Source: UBA868 sp016776875
GTDB taxonomy: Bacteria; Pseudomonadota; Gammaproteobacteria; Arenicellales; UBA868
DNA: 64,000 bases
NCBI GenBank assembly: GCA_051201585.1
Contig: CP179198.1
Coordinates: 1,674,001-1,738,000 of the forward strand
Direction of reading: 5' to 3'
Position 1 is the stretch's first letter; the number at the start of each line of letters is the position of its first letter. Position numbers and translations under genes: made by a program. Positions 7,035 through 15,780 of this stretch are shown one piece after another. The notes below the pieces were generated by a model. The model was not told the origin of the DNA, did no database searches, and worked only from the letters and a program-made list of their open reading frames with translations.

Positions 7035-9547
7035 CCCTCGGGAATCATGCTGTCTTGATCCCGATTCAGACTCATATTGGAGATCAGCGTGCCGAGACAT
7101 GTCGCATCCCCTGCCATTGGCAACCAATATTCCTTGTCATCTTCGGTGACAATTTTTCTCAGACTTCCAGCGTTAATTCCAGACCCTTTCAGGTCTTTTG
7201 CGAATGTGTTTCGCACCTGATTGTCAAGTTTAGGAGGAAATGCATAGCAGTTGCCCTCGATATACTGCGATCGTGGATGCTGGTAACGCATGAGATTGTT
7301 AGCCGGGCCTGAAAACAAACTCCCCTGTTCCGAAGCAGTCAAGCCATCGCACCAACCGTGCTCGAATCCAGGGTGCCACAAGTTAACACCATGCCCAAGT
7401 TCATGGGCCACGAGTTCGATACCGATCATCGGGAAATGGGAAAACTTTATTCCCGGAAACAGCGCATTGGCAATAAAAGCTTGCTCTTTAGTCAGTCTTT
7501 TGCCCGGCGTAAATACGTTGGCATCAGACCAAGACCCTGGGGAGAGAAATATTTCATCCCGAATGCAAGTCTCGCTATTCACAATTTGTATTTGTTCGGT
7601 GACGTTAGGGCCACCTAAAAAACCTTTGCCGGTAGCCTGCCCACAATAATCCTGATCACTACCATCAATGAGAACAACATGAAGTCCCTTTTGACCATGA
7701 GAATCCCGTGTTATTGCCTGATTCGCTCCACGGTTGAAATTAACAATACGATCTTCGTCATATTCATCTGCCAGAATTTTATGCACCAGAAGCCCGGATG
7801 AGCTTTCAAAAAGATCAATGCCCGCATCAACAATTGTCTTTCTTGTTCCTCCGTCGTTATGAATAAAAAGATCCTTCATCGTAGGGTCAGTATCCGTCCA
7901 GCCCCTTTTAACCTTAAATCCTCGGTACTCCTCATAATTTGAGAAGCCATCTCCAGGTTCTCGGCCGACTGGCGAGTCATCATTATCGGCTGATGATCTT
8001 CCTGAAATACCTTTTTCTAATTCCCAAAAATCAGCAATCTGGTTTTCGTCACGATCGAAAGGAATCGTGACATAACGCTCACGAGCTTCAGAGACGCAGG
8101 GAAACCACCAGCCACCCGTATTCACTTCACACTTCAGCTTCCCCCAAGCGCCATAGTCTCGAGCCTCAACTCGAACCGTGGCTTCTGACATCATGCCTCT
8201 AGACTCCAGAATCCAGCCATCAGCGGTTTCGACAGGCGGCAAAAAGTAATCTGGGTCATGCATAAAAACGAGGTCAAGCGAGTCATCCGTTTGATCACCT
8301 GCATTCATCGCCCATCCTTTTTCCTGCGTCACCTCAAACAGAGTAAATCTAAATTTACCCTCCACATCTGGGGATTCACTTACTTTTACAGTGAAATCCA
8401 GGACGTTACTTGGTTCGGCGACGGGTCTCCACCTCTCGGGGCTCGAAGGCAATATGGGCTCAACCTGGATTACGGGAGACACAGACCATTCTTGAATCTC
8501 CTCTCGATGCCGCAACTCACAATCGGCCGGTATGGGAATTTTCTGCGCGTAGGCGCCCTGCATCCTACCGCGAACTAATTGACGACTTTGTTGATCGTGG
8601 TACGGAGTCCAATAATAGCGAAATGCATCACGTAACTGATCAACGGTAATTTTTCGACCATCGTGATCCGGCAGCATGGGAAACGGCATTGAACTCGATT
8701 GCGACCAGGTCGGTCCAGCAATAACCGGAAAGTTATCAGAGACAAATTGACTCTCGGAATGCGGCTCAAAACATTGAACAACCTTTCGAGTACTCGTGAA
8801 TGACGAGTGAGTCGACATATCGTCCCATTTGATAGCGTAACTTCCGCTCGGCAGAATATCTTGAAGCGGATCGTCATCTGTCATGCTGTAATAAATCCAG
8901 CCGACAATCTTTTGATCTGAGTCTCCCACCGCAGAGCCAGAGAATTGGGTAATATCACGGCCGCAGCCGCATCCGGTTCGCGTCCAACCCGTTTGGAATG
9001 CCGTCCAGTTGCCATCCTGTTCTCTCAGAGAAACCACTTGCCCGATCAGACGATCCTCCGCCCCAATCACGTCAAAGCGATAAGCCTCGGTTAGAAAAAT
9101 ATTATGATCCACCCGAATCTTATGTTCGCCTTCTTCGCCCCCAAAATTCAGATGGGTGATGGATGCGTGCCCGACCCAAGCAAATTCATGATCCGATTTC
9201 TTGGACCCATCCAGTTTAATAAATTTACCAATCAACTCAAGGCTCTCCGCACTAGGGGCGGTGCTCTCAAGAGACGTTAAAACCTGTGAGGCTGTTTCTG
9301 AAGCAAAAAGAGAAGAAGGAAGAAAAAAACCAACATTCAAACAACACAGGAGGCCTGCGTAGATTCGAATTAAGGAAAAAGATAAGGGCGGTCGAAAGTT
9401 GTTTTGTCTCGACGATTTAGAGGTGCCGCCAAGGGATTCGCAGACGCGAATCCCGGTCCCACCAAGATGACTATCGCTTGGAGTACTGAGGCGCCTTGCG
9501 CGCTTTATGAAGTCCGACTTTCTTGCGTTCAACTTTTCTGGAATCAC
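7028..9547 (-). CDS. Large exported zincin-like protein (putative metalloprotease); start uncertain
   Basis: The open frame covers 839 codons, but its first 26 overlap rpsI. The signal-peptide core (LIRIYAGLLCCLNVGFFLP, end near LFAS) begins about 55 codons in, and no ATG or GTG lies between the rpsI stop and it; only a TTG inside the core. Either a rare start is used or the 5' end is damaged. The mature protein is mostly unrecognised. It has a calcium-binding-like loop (DRDENQIADFWE, about residue 535) and near the C-terminus HELGHGVNLWH, the HExxHxxxxxH zinc motif of metzincins, followed by NLMRY as a Met-turn candidate. A peptidase role is thus likely, but the usual Gly of HExxHxxGxxH is Asn. 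It lies directly behind rplM-rpsI, an unusual place for such a gene. Confidence 0.65.
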   Translation of the reverse strand: MIPEKLNARKSDFIKRARRLSTPSDSHLGGTGIRVCESLGGTSKSSRQNNFRPPLSFSLIRIYAGLLCCLNVGFFLPSSLFASETASQVLTSLESTAPSAESLELIGKFIKLDGSKKSDHEFAWVGHASITHLNFGGEEGEHKIRVDHNIFLTEAYRFDVIGAEDRLIGQVVSLREQDGNWTAFQTGWTRTGCGCGRDITQFSGSAVGDSDQKIVGWIYYSMTDDDPLQDILPSGSYAIKWDDMSTHSSFTSTRKVVQCFEPHSESQFVSDNFPVIAGPTWSQSSSMPFPMLPDHDGRKITVDQLRDAFRYYWTPYHDQQSRQLVRGRMQGAYAQKIPIPADCELRHREEIQEWSVSPVIQVEPILPSSPERWRPVAEPSNVLDFTVKVSESPDVEGKFRFTLFEVTQEKGWAMNAGDQTDDSLDLVFMHDPDYFLPPVETADGWILESRGMMSEATVRVEARDYGAWGKLKCEVNTGGWWFPCVSEARERYVTIPFDRDENQIADFWELEKGISGRSSADNDDSPVGREPGDGFSNYEEYRGFKVKRGWTDTDPTMKDLFIHNDGGTRKTIVDAGIDLFESSSGLLVHKILADEYDEDRIVNFNRGANQAITRDSHGQKGLHVVLIDGSDQDYCGQATGKGFLGGPNVTEQIQIVNSETCIRDEIFLSPGSWSDANVFTPGKRLTKEQAFIANALFPGIKFSHFPMIGIELVAHELGHGVNLWHPGFEHGWCDGLTASEQGSLFSGPANNLMRYQHPRSQYIEGNCYAFPPKLDNQVRNTFAKDLKGSGINAGSLRKIVTEDDKEYWLPMAGDATCLGTLISNMSLNRDQDSMIPEGC

Positions 9548-9869
9548 GCGTCACGAAACCTGCCTTTCGTAGTGCTGGCCTAAGACCTTCATCATAACTC
9601 ATCAGGGCTCGGGTGATCCCGTGGCGAATAGCGCCCGCTTGACCCGTACCGCCACCACCTACAACCCGGACATTCACATCAACTTTATCAACCATCTCAA
9701 CCGTATCTAACGGCTGACGCACTACCATTCGGGCTGTTTCCCGGCCGAAATATTGATCGAGATTTTTTTGATTAACCGTAATAGTACCGGTACCGCGAGT
9801 GAGATAAACGCGTGCGACAGATGATTTTCGTCGCCCGGTCCCGTAATGAATTTCGCCAGTCTGTGCCAA
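9471..9869 (-). CDS. rpsI: 30S ribosomal protein S9
   Basis: 132 aa, the normal bacterial length, collinear with proteobacterial S9: YGTGRRKSSVARV near the start, QYFGRETARMVV, the glycine-rich VRVVGGGGTGQAGAIRHGI, and the basic C-terminal tail ending in QYSKR, which reaches toward P-site tRNA. It follows rplM by 38 bases in the standard L13-S9 operon order. The downstream frame (zincin-like protein) overlaps its 3' end, so the usual gammaproteobacterial neighbours such as petABC or sspAB are absent here. Confidence 0.98.
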   Translation of the reverse strand: MAQTGEIHYGTGRRKSSVARVYLTRGTGTITVNQKNLDQYFGRETARMVVRQPLDTVEMVDKVDVNVRVVGGGGTGQAGAIRHGITRALMSYDEGLRPALRKAGFVTRDSRKVERKKVGLHKARKAPQYSKR

Positions 9870-9907
9870 TGTAATAACCTTTAATCGTTCTGTCTGTTTT
9901 AATTCAA

Positions 9908-10336
9908 TTAGATGTCCAGCGCCTTTGGCTGCTGGGCCTGATGGGAATGCTCTGCCCCGGCATACACTCTAAGCTTCGCAAACATTGCTCGGCCGAGAGA
10001 ATTCTTGGGCAGCATCCCCTTGACGGCTGCTTCCAGAACTCGTGTCGGATGACGTTCAAGTTGATCGGAAAGCGTTACCTGCTTAATACCGCCTGGATAG
10101 CCAGAATGGCTGTAATAATTTTTAGCTTCAACCTTTCTGCCCGTTACCCGCACCTTTTCTGCATTCACGATGACAATATGATCGCCCGTGTCGACATGTG
10201 GCGTGTACTCAGGTTTATGTTTGCCTCTCAAACGAATGGCGACTTCGCTCGCCAGACGACCGAGCACTTTGTCGGTTGCATCCACAACGAACCAGTCACG
10301 TTTGACGGTCTCAGGTTTGGCACTAAAGGTCTTCAT
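9908..10336 (-). CDS. rplM: 50S ribosomal protein L13
   Basis: 142 aa, the same length as E. coli L13 and very similar over its whole length (MKTFSAKPETVKRDWFVVDA, LRGKHKPEYTPHVDTGDH, KGMLPKNSLGRAMFAKL, ending QPKALDI). It is an early-assembling large-subunit protein and heads the rplM-rpsI operon. The 247 bases upstream, before glcF, carry no credible gene and must hold the promoter. The close match to gammaproteobacterial L13 is one of the better taxonomic markers in this window. Confidence 0.98.
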   Translation of the reverse strand: MKTFSAKPETVKRDWFVVDATDKVLGRLASEVAIRLRGKHKPEYTPHVDTGDHIVIVNAEKVRVTGRKVEAKNYYSHSGYPGGIKQVTLSDQLERHPTRVLEAAVKGMLPKNSLGRAMFAKLRVYAGAEHSHQAQQPKALDI

Positions 10337-10583
10337 TTGGATAAGCTATAAATACGAAATTTGAGGCGCGGATAGTACTAGAACTGAGCTTTCTAGGCAA
10401 GCATTGACCTAAAGCCGAGCGTCGGCAACTGACAGCCTGAACCGAAAGATCGGGGCTCATTGGGCGTTTTATCGTGCGATCCATCAGCGATTATTCTCCG
10501 ATGCGCTACAAATTTCGCTACAAATGCGCCTTTTCGGCTGCAACTGGCTGACGCCGCCACCGGGATGGATGTGACCGGATGAC

Positions 10584-11804
10584 TCAATTTTCTAAATTCA
10601 AAGGGTCAATAAGCTCAATCCAATGGCGGACAGGCGCCGGGGTATCCGAGCTTAAGTGTGTGAGGCAGCCGATGTTCGCCGTCGCAATAAAATCCGGCAA
10701 ATCGCATGTCAGGCTCTCAACCTTTCTTCGGCGCAATTTCTCCGACAGTTCGGGTTGGAGTAGAGAGTAGGTCCCACCTGCCCCGCAACAAAGATGTTTC
10801 TCTTTCGTCACCACAAGGTCAGCCCCACAGGCGCTGAGAATCGACTCCACCTTTCCGACTATTTTTTGCCCATGCTGTAACGTGCACGGCGAATGAAATG
10901 CGATTCGAACACCCTTTAACGCGCCGTTGAGATCAATCCTATCGGGGTCAATCACTTCACACAGATCGCGAGTGAGTTCGCTCACCCGGCGTGCTTTCTC
11001 GCGATAAATCGCATCACCTTTCAAGATCTCATGATAATCACGCACGGTTACGCCGCAACCACTCGCCGTCATCACAATAGCCTCAATATCTCCGGTTTGA
11101 ACATGAGGCCACCACGAATCAATGTTTCGGCGGATCGCATCCTTAGCCTCGGCTTCAGCCCCAAGATGAAGGTCTATCGCACCACAACAACCCGCCGATG
11201 GGGTAGACACAACTTCATAACCCATCTGCATCAGCACCCGACTTGCGGCTGCATTAATCACCGGCGCCATTGCGGGTTGAACACAGCCCTCTAACATTAA
11301 TACTTTTTTAGAGGCCCGGGCTGTAGGGCGATCTCCCGCAGCTCGTGATTTCGGAATATGCCTTGCCACAACCGACGGCATTACCACGCTCACCGACTGA
11401 CCTATCCTGAATATCATCGAGAACCAACGACTGCCAATCAATCGACGAAGCAACCACCGCTTGAGTCGATCGAGACGGTCTCTTGGAACCGTTTGGTCTA
11501 TTTTCGGACGACTAATCTCAAGTAGTCTTCCGTAATTGACGCCGGACGGGCAAGTTGTTTCACAAGCGCGGCAGGTCAGGCAACGATCCAGATGCGTGCG
11601 CGTCGTGTCTGTGCAATCACCCGTCTCGAGAAACTCCTTGATCAGATAAATCCGTCCCCGTGGCCCATCCAGCTCATCCCCCAGAATTTGATAGGTGGGG
11701 CATGTGGCTGTGCAAAAACCGCAGTGGACGCATTTGCCAAGAATGCTGCTCGCTTCTTGACCAAAGTCAGACTCAGAAAATTGCCGGGCTAATTCAACAT
11801 GCAT
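10584..11804 (-). CDS. glcF: Glycolate oxidase iron-sulfur subunit
   Basis: 406 aa. GlcF carries electrons from the flavin subunits GlcD/GlcE of membrane-associated glycolate dehydrogenase. Two 4Fe-4S motifs stand near the N-terminus (CVHCGFCTATCP and CLTCRACETTCP). Two cysteine-rich CCG modules follow (GCCGAIDLHLG around residue 205, and HSPCTLQHGQK with LCCGAGGTYSLL near 310-350), as in heterodisulfide-reductase-like proteins. It is the third gene of glcD-glcE-glcF, six bases after glcE. Glycolate is a main phytoplankton exudate, which suits a marine heterotroph. It probably works with the GhrA-type reductase near 62.1-63.0 kb on the glycolate/glyoxylate pair. Confidence 0.95.
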   Translation of the reverse strand: MHVELARQFSESDFGQEASSILGKCVHCGFCTATCPTYQILGDELDGPRGRIYLIKEFLETGDCTDTTRTHLDRCLTCRACETTCPSGVNYGRLLEISRPKIDQTVPRDRLDRLKRWLLRRLIGSRWFSMIFRIGQSVSVVMPSVVARHIPKSRAAGDRPTARASKKVLMLEGCVQPAMAPVINAAASRVLMQMGYEVVSTPSAGCCGAIDLHLGAEAEAKDAIRRNIDSWWPHVQTGDIEAIVMTASGCGVTVRDYHEILKGDAIYREKARRVSELTRDLCEVIDPDRIDLNGALKGVRIAFHSPCTLQHGQKIVGKVESILSACGADLVVTKEKHLCCGAGGTYSLLQPELSEKLRRRKVESLTCDLPDFIATANIGCLTHLSSDTPAPVRHWIELIDPLNLEN

Positions 11805-11810
11805 AATGTT

Positions 11811-12860
11811 TCAGGCAAAGAACCGGCCGGGATTTAAAATGTTTTGGGGATCAAAGCCTTTTTTCAACTGTTGATTAAGTCGCATACCCACATCTTCCAA
11901 TCCAGAAAGGTTCTCGGTGCGATCGCCGCCATTAAACCGCGTGATGTACCCCCCTGCAGATGCGGCAATCTTTATTAAATCTGACGGTGGCCGGGTAGTT
12001 TTAACCCAATAAAGACCGCCGCCCCATTCAATCAGGTACGGATCTGTTAACGGAAGCACCTCGTTCTTTGGTTTAAGACTCAATCGCCATAACGACCCGG
12101 GTCCATTAAAGAAATCAAGTCGGTGCTCCTTGAGTTTCTGCCAGAACTGATCCCCATCCGGATCAAATTCTCCACCGAGCTCAGCCGCTGCCGCATCAAC
12201 CGAGTCCTTCACGCCAGATAAACGAATACGCAAAAAGTCATCATGCCATGCGCTCGCCGTCACCGGAATCGAACGGGCAAAAAGAGATGTCATTTTTTTT
12301 AGCCCAGCCAGGTTGGAACACTCAAACACAAGCGTTTTCGAATGCTTGGGTGTGGGCAGAACCTTAAGGGAAATCTCAGTCATGATTCCTAGTGTTCCCA
12401 TCGCACCCACCATGAGTCTGGATACGTCATACCCTGCAACATTTTTCATGACCTGGCCGCCAAATTTAAGAATTTGGCCGTTTCCATTGATACAGGTAAT
12501 TCCGAGAACGAGGTCACGAGCTGCACCGCGGTAAGGCCGTGCGGGTCCGGATAATCCACACGCAATTGTGCCTCCAATCGTAGCGTCAACCCCGAAACCG
12601 GGAGGTTCAAACGGAAGCATTTGGCCCGCCTCGGCGAGAGTGGCCTCAATCGCCATGAGTGTTGTACCCGCTTTGGCGGTAATGACAAGCTCGGTGGGCT
12701 CATAGTTGGTCACACCCGCATAGCCCGACATAAAGCATGGTTTACCCACAGGTTCCCGACCGAGAAATTTTTTGGTATTCCCGCCCTGAATACAAAGCGG
12801 ATCTCCGTTCGCCGACGCTTCGCGGACGGTTTCCGCAAGGGTTTGGGTAAAGTCGCTCAC
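11811..12860 (-). CDS. glcE: Glycolate oxidase FAD-binding subunit GlcE
   Basis: I start at the GTG at 12860: it begins VSDFTQTLAETV, has a good ribosome site (GAGG six bases before it), lies just behind the glcD stop (12874) and gives 349 aa, close to the 350 aa of E. coli GlcE. The open frame continues to 12995 but that part overlaps glcD. The FAD-binding PCMH-type domain is clear (LCIQGGNTKKFLG, ELVITAKAGTTLMAIEATLA, PPGFGVDATIGGTIACGLSG, MKNVAGYDVSRLMVGAMGTLG), and the C-terminus ends DPQNILNPGRF. Subunit of glycolate dehydrogenase with GlcD and GlcF. Confidence 0.93.
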   Translation of the reverse strand: MSDFTQTLAETVREASANGDPLCIQGGNTKKFLGREPVGKPCFMSGYAGVTNYEPTELVITAKAGTTLMAIEATLAEAGQMLPFEPPGFGVDATIGGTIACGLSGPARPYRGAARDLVLGITCINGNGQILKFGGQVMKNVAGYDVSRLMVGAMGTLGIMTEISLKVLPTPKHSKTLVFECSNLAGLKKMTSLFARSIPVTASAWHDDFLRIRLSGVKDSVDAAAAELGGEFDPDGDQFWQKLKEHRLDFFNGPGSLWRLSLKPKNEVLPLTDPYLIEWGGGLYWVKTTRPPSDLIKIAASAGGYITRFNGGDRTENLSGLEDVGMRLNQQLKKGFDPQNILNPGRFFA

Positions 12861-12873
12861 CTGCAACCTCGAA

Positions 12874-14334
12874 TCAAAACCGTGGCAGCTCAGGGTGCGG
12901 AAGGTGTCCACCATGAACGTGCATCGCATTGAACTCTGCGCAACGGGATAAGGTGGGCACGGCTTTTCCAGGGTTGAGTAGACCGTCCGGATCAAATACC
13001 TTCTTTAATGCGTGAAATTGTTCAAGCTCGCCGGCTCCAAACTGAACACACATCTGATCGATCTTTTCAAGCCCAACGCCATGCTCGCCGGTAATGGTGC
13101 CGCCGGCACGAACACAGAGCTGCAGGATGTCCGCCCCCAACGCCTCGGTGCGCTCAAATTCACCCGGCTTGCCAGCATCATAAAGAATTAAGGGATGAAG
13201 GTTGCCATCGCCGGCATGAAAAACGTTTGCAACCTTAAGCTGGTATTGGGTTGCGAGATCTGCAATTCCGGCCAAGACTTTACCAAGCATCCTGCGCGGG
13301 ATCGTGCCGTCGATACAATAATAATCAGGCGAAATTCGCCCCACTGCCGGAAAAGCATTTTTGCGACCCGACCAGAAACGTGCGCGCTCGGATTCGTCCT
13401 GCGCGACACGGACGTCGATCGCACCACAATCCAGTAATAATTGTGAAACTGTTGCAACGTCAGTCTCAACCTCCTCGATGCCACCATCAAGCTCGCAAAG
13501 CAGGATCGCGGCTGCATCTCGTGGATACCCGGCGCTCACAAAGTCTTCCGCCGCGACAATTGCTGGGTTGTCCATCATCTCAAGGCCGGCCGGAATGATG
13601 CCTTCCGCAATAATCCTGGCAACGGCCACCGCGGCATCCTCAGTCGAATCAAAAGACGACATTAATGCTTTGGCCGCTATCGGGCGGGGCAAAAGACGCA
13701 CGGTAACTTCGGTAACAACACCCAGCATGCCTTCAGACCCCACAAAAGCTGCCAGTAAATCATAGCCAGGATTATCCAAAGCCTCTCCGCCAATCTCCAG
13801 AATCTCGCCGCCCATCAACACAACTTGTGCTGAGACCACGTTATGAACCGTAAGCCCGTATTTAAGGCAATGTACGCCTCCCGCATTTTCAGCAACGTTG
13901 CCGCCAATCGTGCAGGCAATTTGTGAGGACGGGTCTGGCGCATAATAAAGCCCGAAATCGGCTACGGCCTCACTGATTGCAAGATTTCTGACCCCGGGCT
14001 GAACCCGTGCGGTCGCCGCGACTTGGTCAATCGACAGCACCTGATTAAACCGTGCCATGCTGAGCAGAACGCCCTCTGGGTGAGGGGTAGCCCCTCCCGA
14101 TAAGCCCGTGCCCGCACCCCTTGCGACCACCGGAATCTGGTAGCGCTGACAGAGTGCAAGAATCTTTTGCACCGCATCGACGGTATCCGGAAGCAATACG
14201 ACCCCGGGTAACGCCCGATAACCTGACAATCCATCACATTCATAGGGCTTGCGCTGCTCTTCCGACAGCAAAATAGTCTGGCTCGGTAGAACGCGTTTGA
14301 TCTCGCTTAGAAACCGTTTATCGAGTGAATGCAC
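12874..14334 (-). CDS. glcD: Glycolate oxidase catalytic FAD-linked subunit GlcD
   Basis: 486 aa, close to the usual 499. GlcD oxidises glycolate (and D-lactate) to glyoxylate. The N-terminal FAD domain shows VVARGAGTGLSGGATPH, SSQIACTIGGNVAENAGG and NPGYDLLAAFVGSEGMLG. The C-terminal FAD-linked oxidase domain has NVFHAGDGNLHP (metal/substrate histidines) and GGTITGEHGVG, ending DPDGLLNPGK. First gene of glcDEF. No GlcC-type regulator lies next to it; about 270 bases upstream hold no gene. Confidence 0.95.
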   Translation of the reverse strand: MHSLDKRFLSEIKRVLPSQTILLSEEQRKPYECDGLSGYRALPGVVLLPDTVDAVQKILALCQRYQIPVVARGAGTGLSGGATPHPEGVLLSMARFNQVLSIDQVAATARVQPGVRNLAISEAVADFGLYYAPDPSSQIACTIGGNVAENAGGVHCLKYGLTVHNVVSAQVVLMGGEILEIGGEALDNPGYDLLAAFVGSEGMLGVVTEVTVRLLPRPIAAKALMSSFDSTEDAAVAVARIIAEGIIPAGLEMMDNPAIVAAEDFVSAGYPRDAAAILLCELDGGIEEVETDVATVSQLLLDCGAIDVRVAQDESERARFWSGRKNAFPAVGRISPDYYCIDGTIPRRMLGKVLAGIADLATQYQLKVANVFHAGDGNLHPLILYDAGKPGEFERTEALGADILQLCVRAGGTITGEHGVGLEKIDQMCVQFGAGELEQFHALKKVFDPDGLLNPGKAVPTLSRCAEFNAMHVHGGHLPHPELPRF

Positions 14335-14604
14335 GGATAAATCCTTTAAATCCCTGTCGCTATCGTTTCGAGTATGTCATAGAGGTTTAGTGGACTTAAG
14401 ATAAAACATCGGCTGGTCTGACCTTGACACTCCCCTAGTCGCCTGAGCTGTCGCTATGGAGTCGACTCTCTACAGAAACAGATTCAATGCTTTCATAATG
14501 GATCGAATCCTGCTCGCTTGCCGTAGTATTCACCGTTCATATACGTGGGATTGCTCCCGACACCTTCCTGTTGATAGAGGCGAATAAAAATAGAGTGTTG
14601 ATTC

Positions 14605-15024
14605 ATGAAAAAAGCAACTGACATTATTAGCGCGTTAAAACTTTCTGCCCATCCTGAAGGGGGACACTTCGTTGAGACTTTCCGTGACACAGGAGAGGCA
14701 ACAAGCCTCATTTTTTATCTTCTCGAAAAAGGTGAAACGTCGCACTGGCACCGCCTGACTAAAAATGAAATTTTGCACTTTTATGATGGCGACGCCATGA
14801 AGGTGCAGACCTCGTCTGACGGACAAAAAATCAAAGATGTCACGCTTGGAAAAGACCTCGCACACGGTCAGCACTATCACTGGGTAGTTCCGGCCCACAC
14901 CTGGTTTTCGATGCAGTCAATGGGCGAGTGGTCCTTGATAGGATGCACGGTCTCGCCCGCTTTTACTTTTGACGATTTTGAACTCGCGCGACCGGAATGG
15001 TCTCCGGGAAATGATTTGCGTTGA
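14605..15024 (+). CDS. Cupin_5 (DUF985) family protein
   Basis: 139 aa. It matches the DUF985 cupin family throughout: IISALKLSAHPEGGHFVETFR at the start, FYLLEKGETSHWHRL with the metal-ligand-like histidines, EILHFYDGD, and HYHWVVPAHTWF, GEWSLIGCTVSPAF in the second half. Members are single-domain jelly-roll proteins of poorly known activity; some bind sugars or metals. It stands alone on the plus strand, convergent with the amidotransferase gene four bases away, so its job cannot be read from context. Confidence 0.88.
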   Translation: MKKATDIISALKLSAHPEGGHFVETFRDTGEATSLIFYLLEKGETSHWHRLTKNEILHFYDGDAMKVQTSSDGQKIKDVTLGKDLAHGQHYHWVVPAHTWFSMQSMGEWSLIGCTVSPAFTFDDFELARPEWSPGNDLR

Positions 15025-15028
15025 GAGA

Positions 15029-15748
15029 TTAGGACCTTCTCATTACTTCGGTAAAATTATCGAAGATTATGCGCGCATTACGATTGAACGCTGGCATAAG
15101 CGCATTTGCATCGCGCTTCATTTCAGCAAGCGCACTCCCGCCTTTGGCCTTTTTAAGCGCGTCAGCGTAGGCAGGGACTTCGCTCCACTCTTCAACTGTA
15201 GACTCTTGCAACTCAACGTGAAACTGTAATCCCCACGCATTCCTGCCCACACGCATGGCTTGCCACTGGCAATCCGCCGAACTCGCTAAAAGTAAAGCAC
15301 CCGTTGGAGGTGTCGTCACTGACACTGAATGCCATTGCAGGCATTTAGGGGACATATCCACTCCCCCCAGAAGAGGATCATCTCTGGCAGCCTCCGTCAG
15401 CTGAACGTCAAGGATTCCGATTTCGGGTCTATCTGCACGCTCGCATGTTCCATCAAGTGAATCCGCAAGAAGTTGATGACCGAGACAAAGGCCAAGAAAA
15501 GGCTTTTTTAACGTTTGCACCCAGCGTCGAATCGCTTCCTTCTCGGGAACCAGCCAAGGGCAAGAATCCGTATCCCAGACATCCATCGGGCCACCCATTA
15601 CCCAAAGCGCATCGAAGCGTTCAAGTGGCGGAATCTGCTCGCCAGAATCAAGTTTGACCACGTGCCACTCAATCCGGGCTTCATCGAAAAACTGTCGAAA
15701 AATTCCGGGGTGCTCACAATCAATATGCTGAAAAACCAATAATTTCAT
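15029..15748 (-). CDS. Class I glutamine amidotransferase-like protein
   Basis: 239 aa, a stand-alone GuaA-type amidotransferase domain. The nucleophile elbow is PFLGLCLGHQLLADSL (Cys about residue 93), the oxyanion region is WVMGGPMDVWD, and the His-x-Glu of the triad is LQFHVELQ near residue 175. Proteins of this group hydrolyse gamma-glutamyl bonds and include PuuD-like and GMP-synthase-like forms. It lies directly downstream of the gmaS-like gene (33 bases) on the same strand and so may be the last gene of the tmm-mgs-gmaS operon. A role in hydrolysing gamma-glutamyl amine intermediates would fit, but this is inference. Confidence 0.85.
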   Translation of the reverse strand: MKLLVFQHIDCEHPGIFRQFFDEARIEWHVVKLDSGEQIPPLERFDALWVMGGPMDVWDTDSCPWLVPEKEAIRRWVQTLKKPFLGLCLGHQLLADSLDGTCERADRPEIGILDVQLTEAARDDPLLGGVDMSPKCLQWHSVSVTTPPTGALLLASSADCQWQAMRVGRNAWGLQFHVELQESTVEEWSEVPAYADALKKAKGGSALAEMKRDANALMPAFNRNARIIFDNFTEVMRRS

Positions 15749-15780
15749 GTGAGCTCAGTCGCTGACCTGTCGCGTGATTG

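Noticed and set aside
10393..10587. 64-codon minus-strand frame between glcF and rplM
   Set aside because: No ribosome site, composition of non-coding character and it fills the promoter region of rplM; I treat it as chance.
12861..12995. 45-codon N-terminal extension of GlcE
   Set aside because: The GTG at 12860 has a better ribosome site, avoids the overlap with glcD and gives the family length.
13195..13765. Several plus-strand frames of 80 to 134 codons inside glcD
   Set aside because: They are antisense shadows of a highly conserved FAD-oxidase gene; none has a plausible protein motif.
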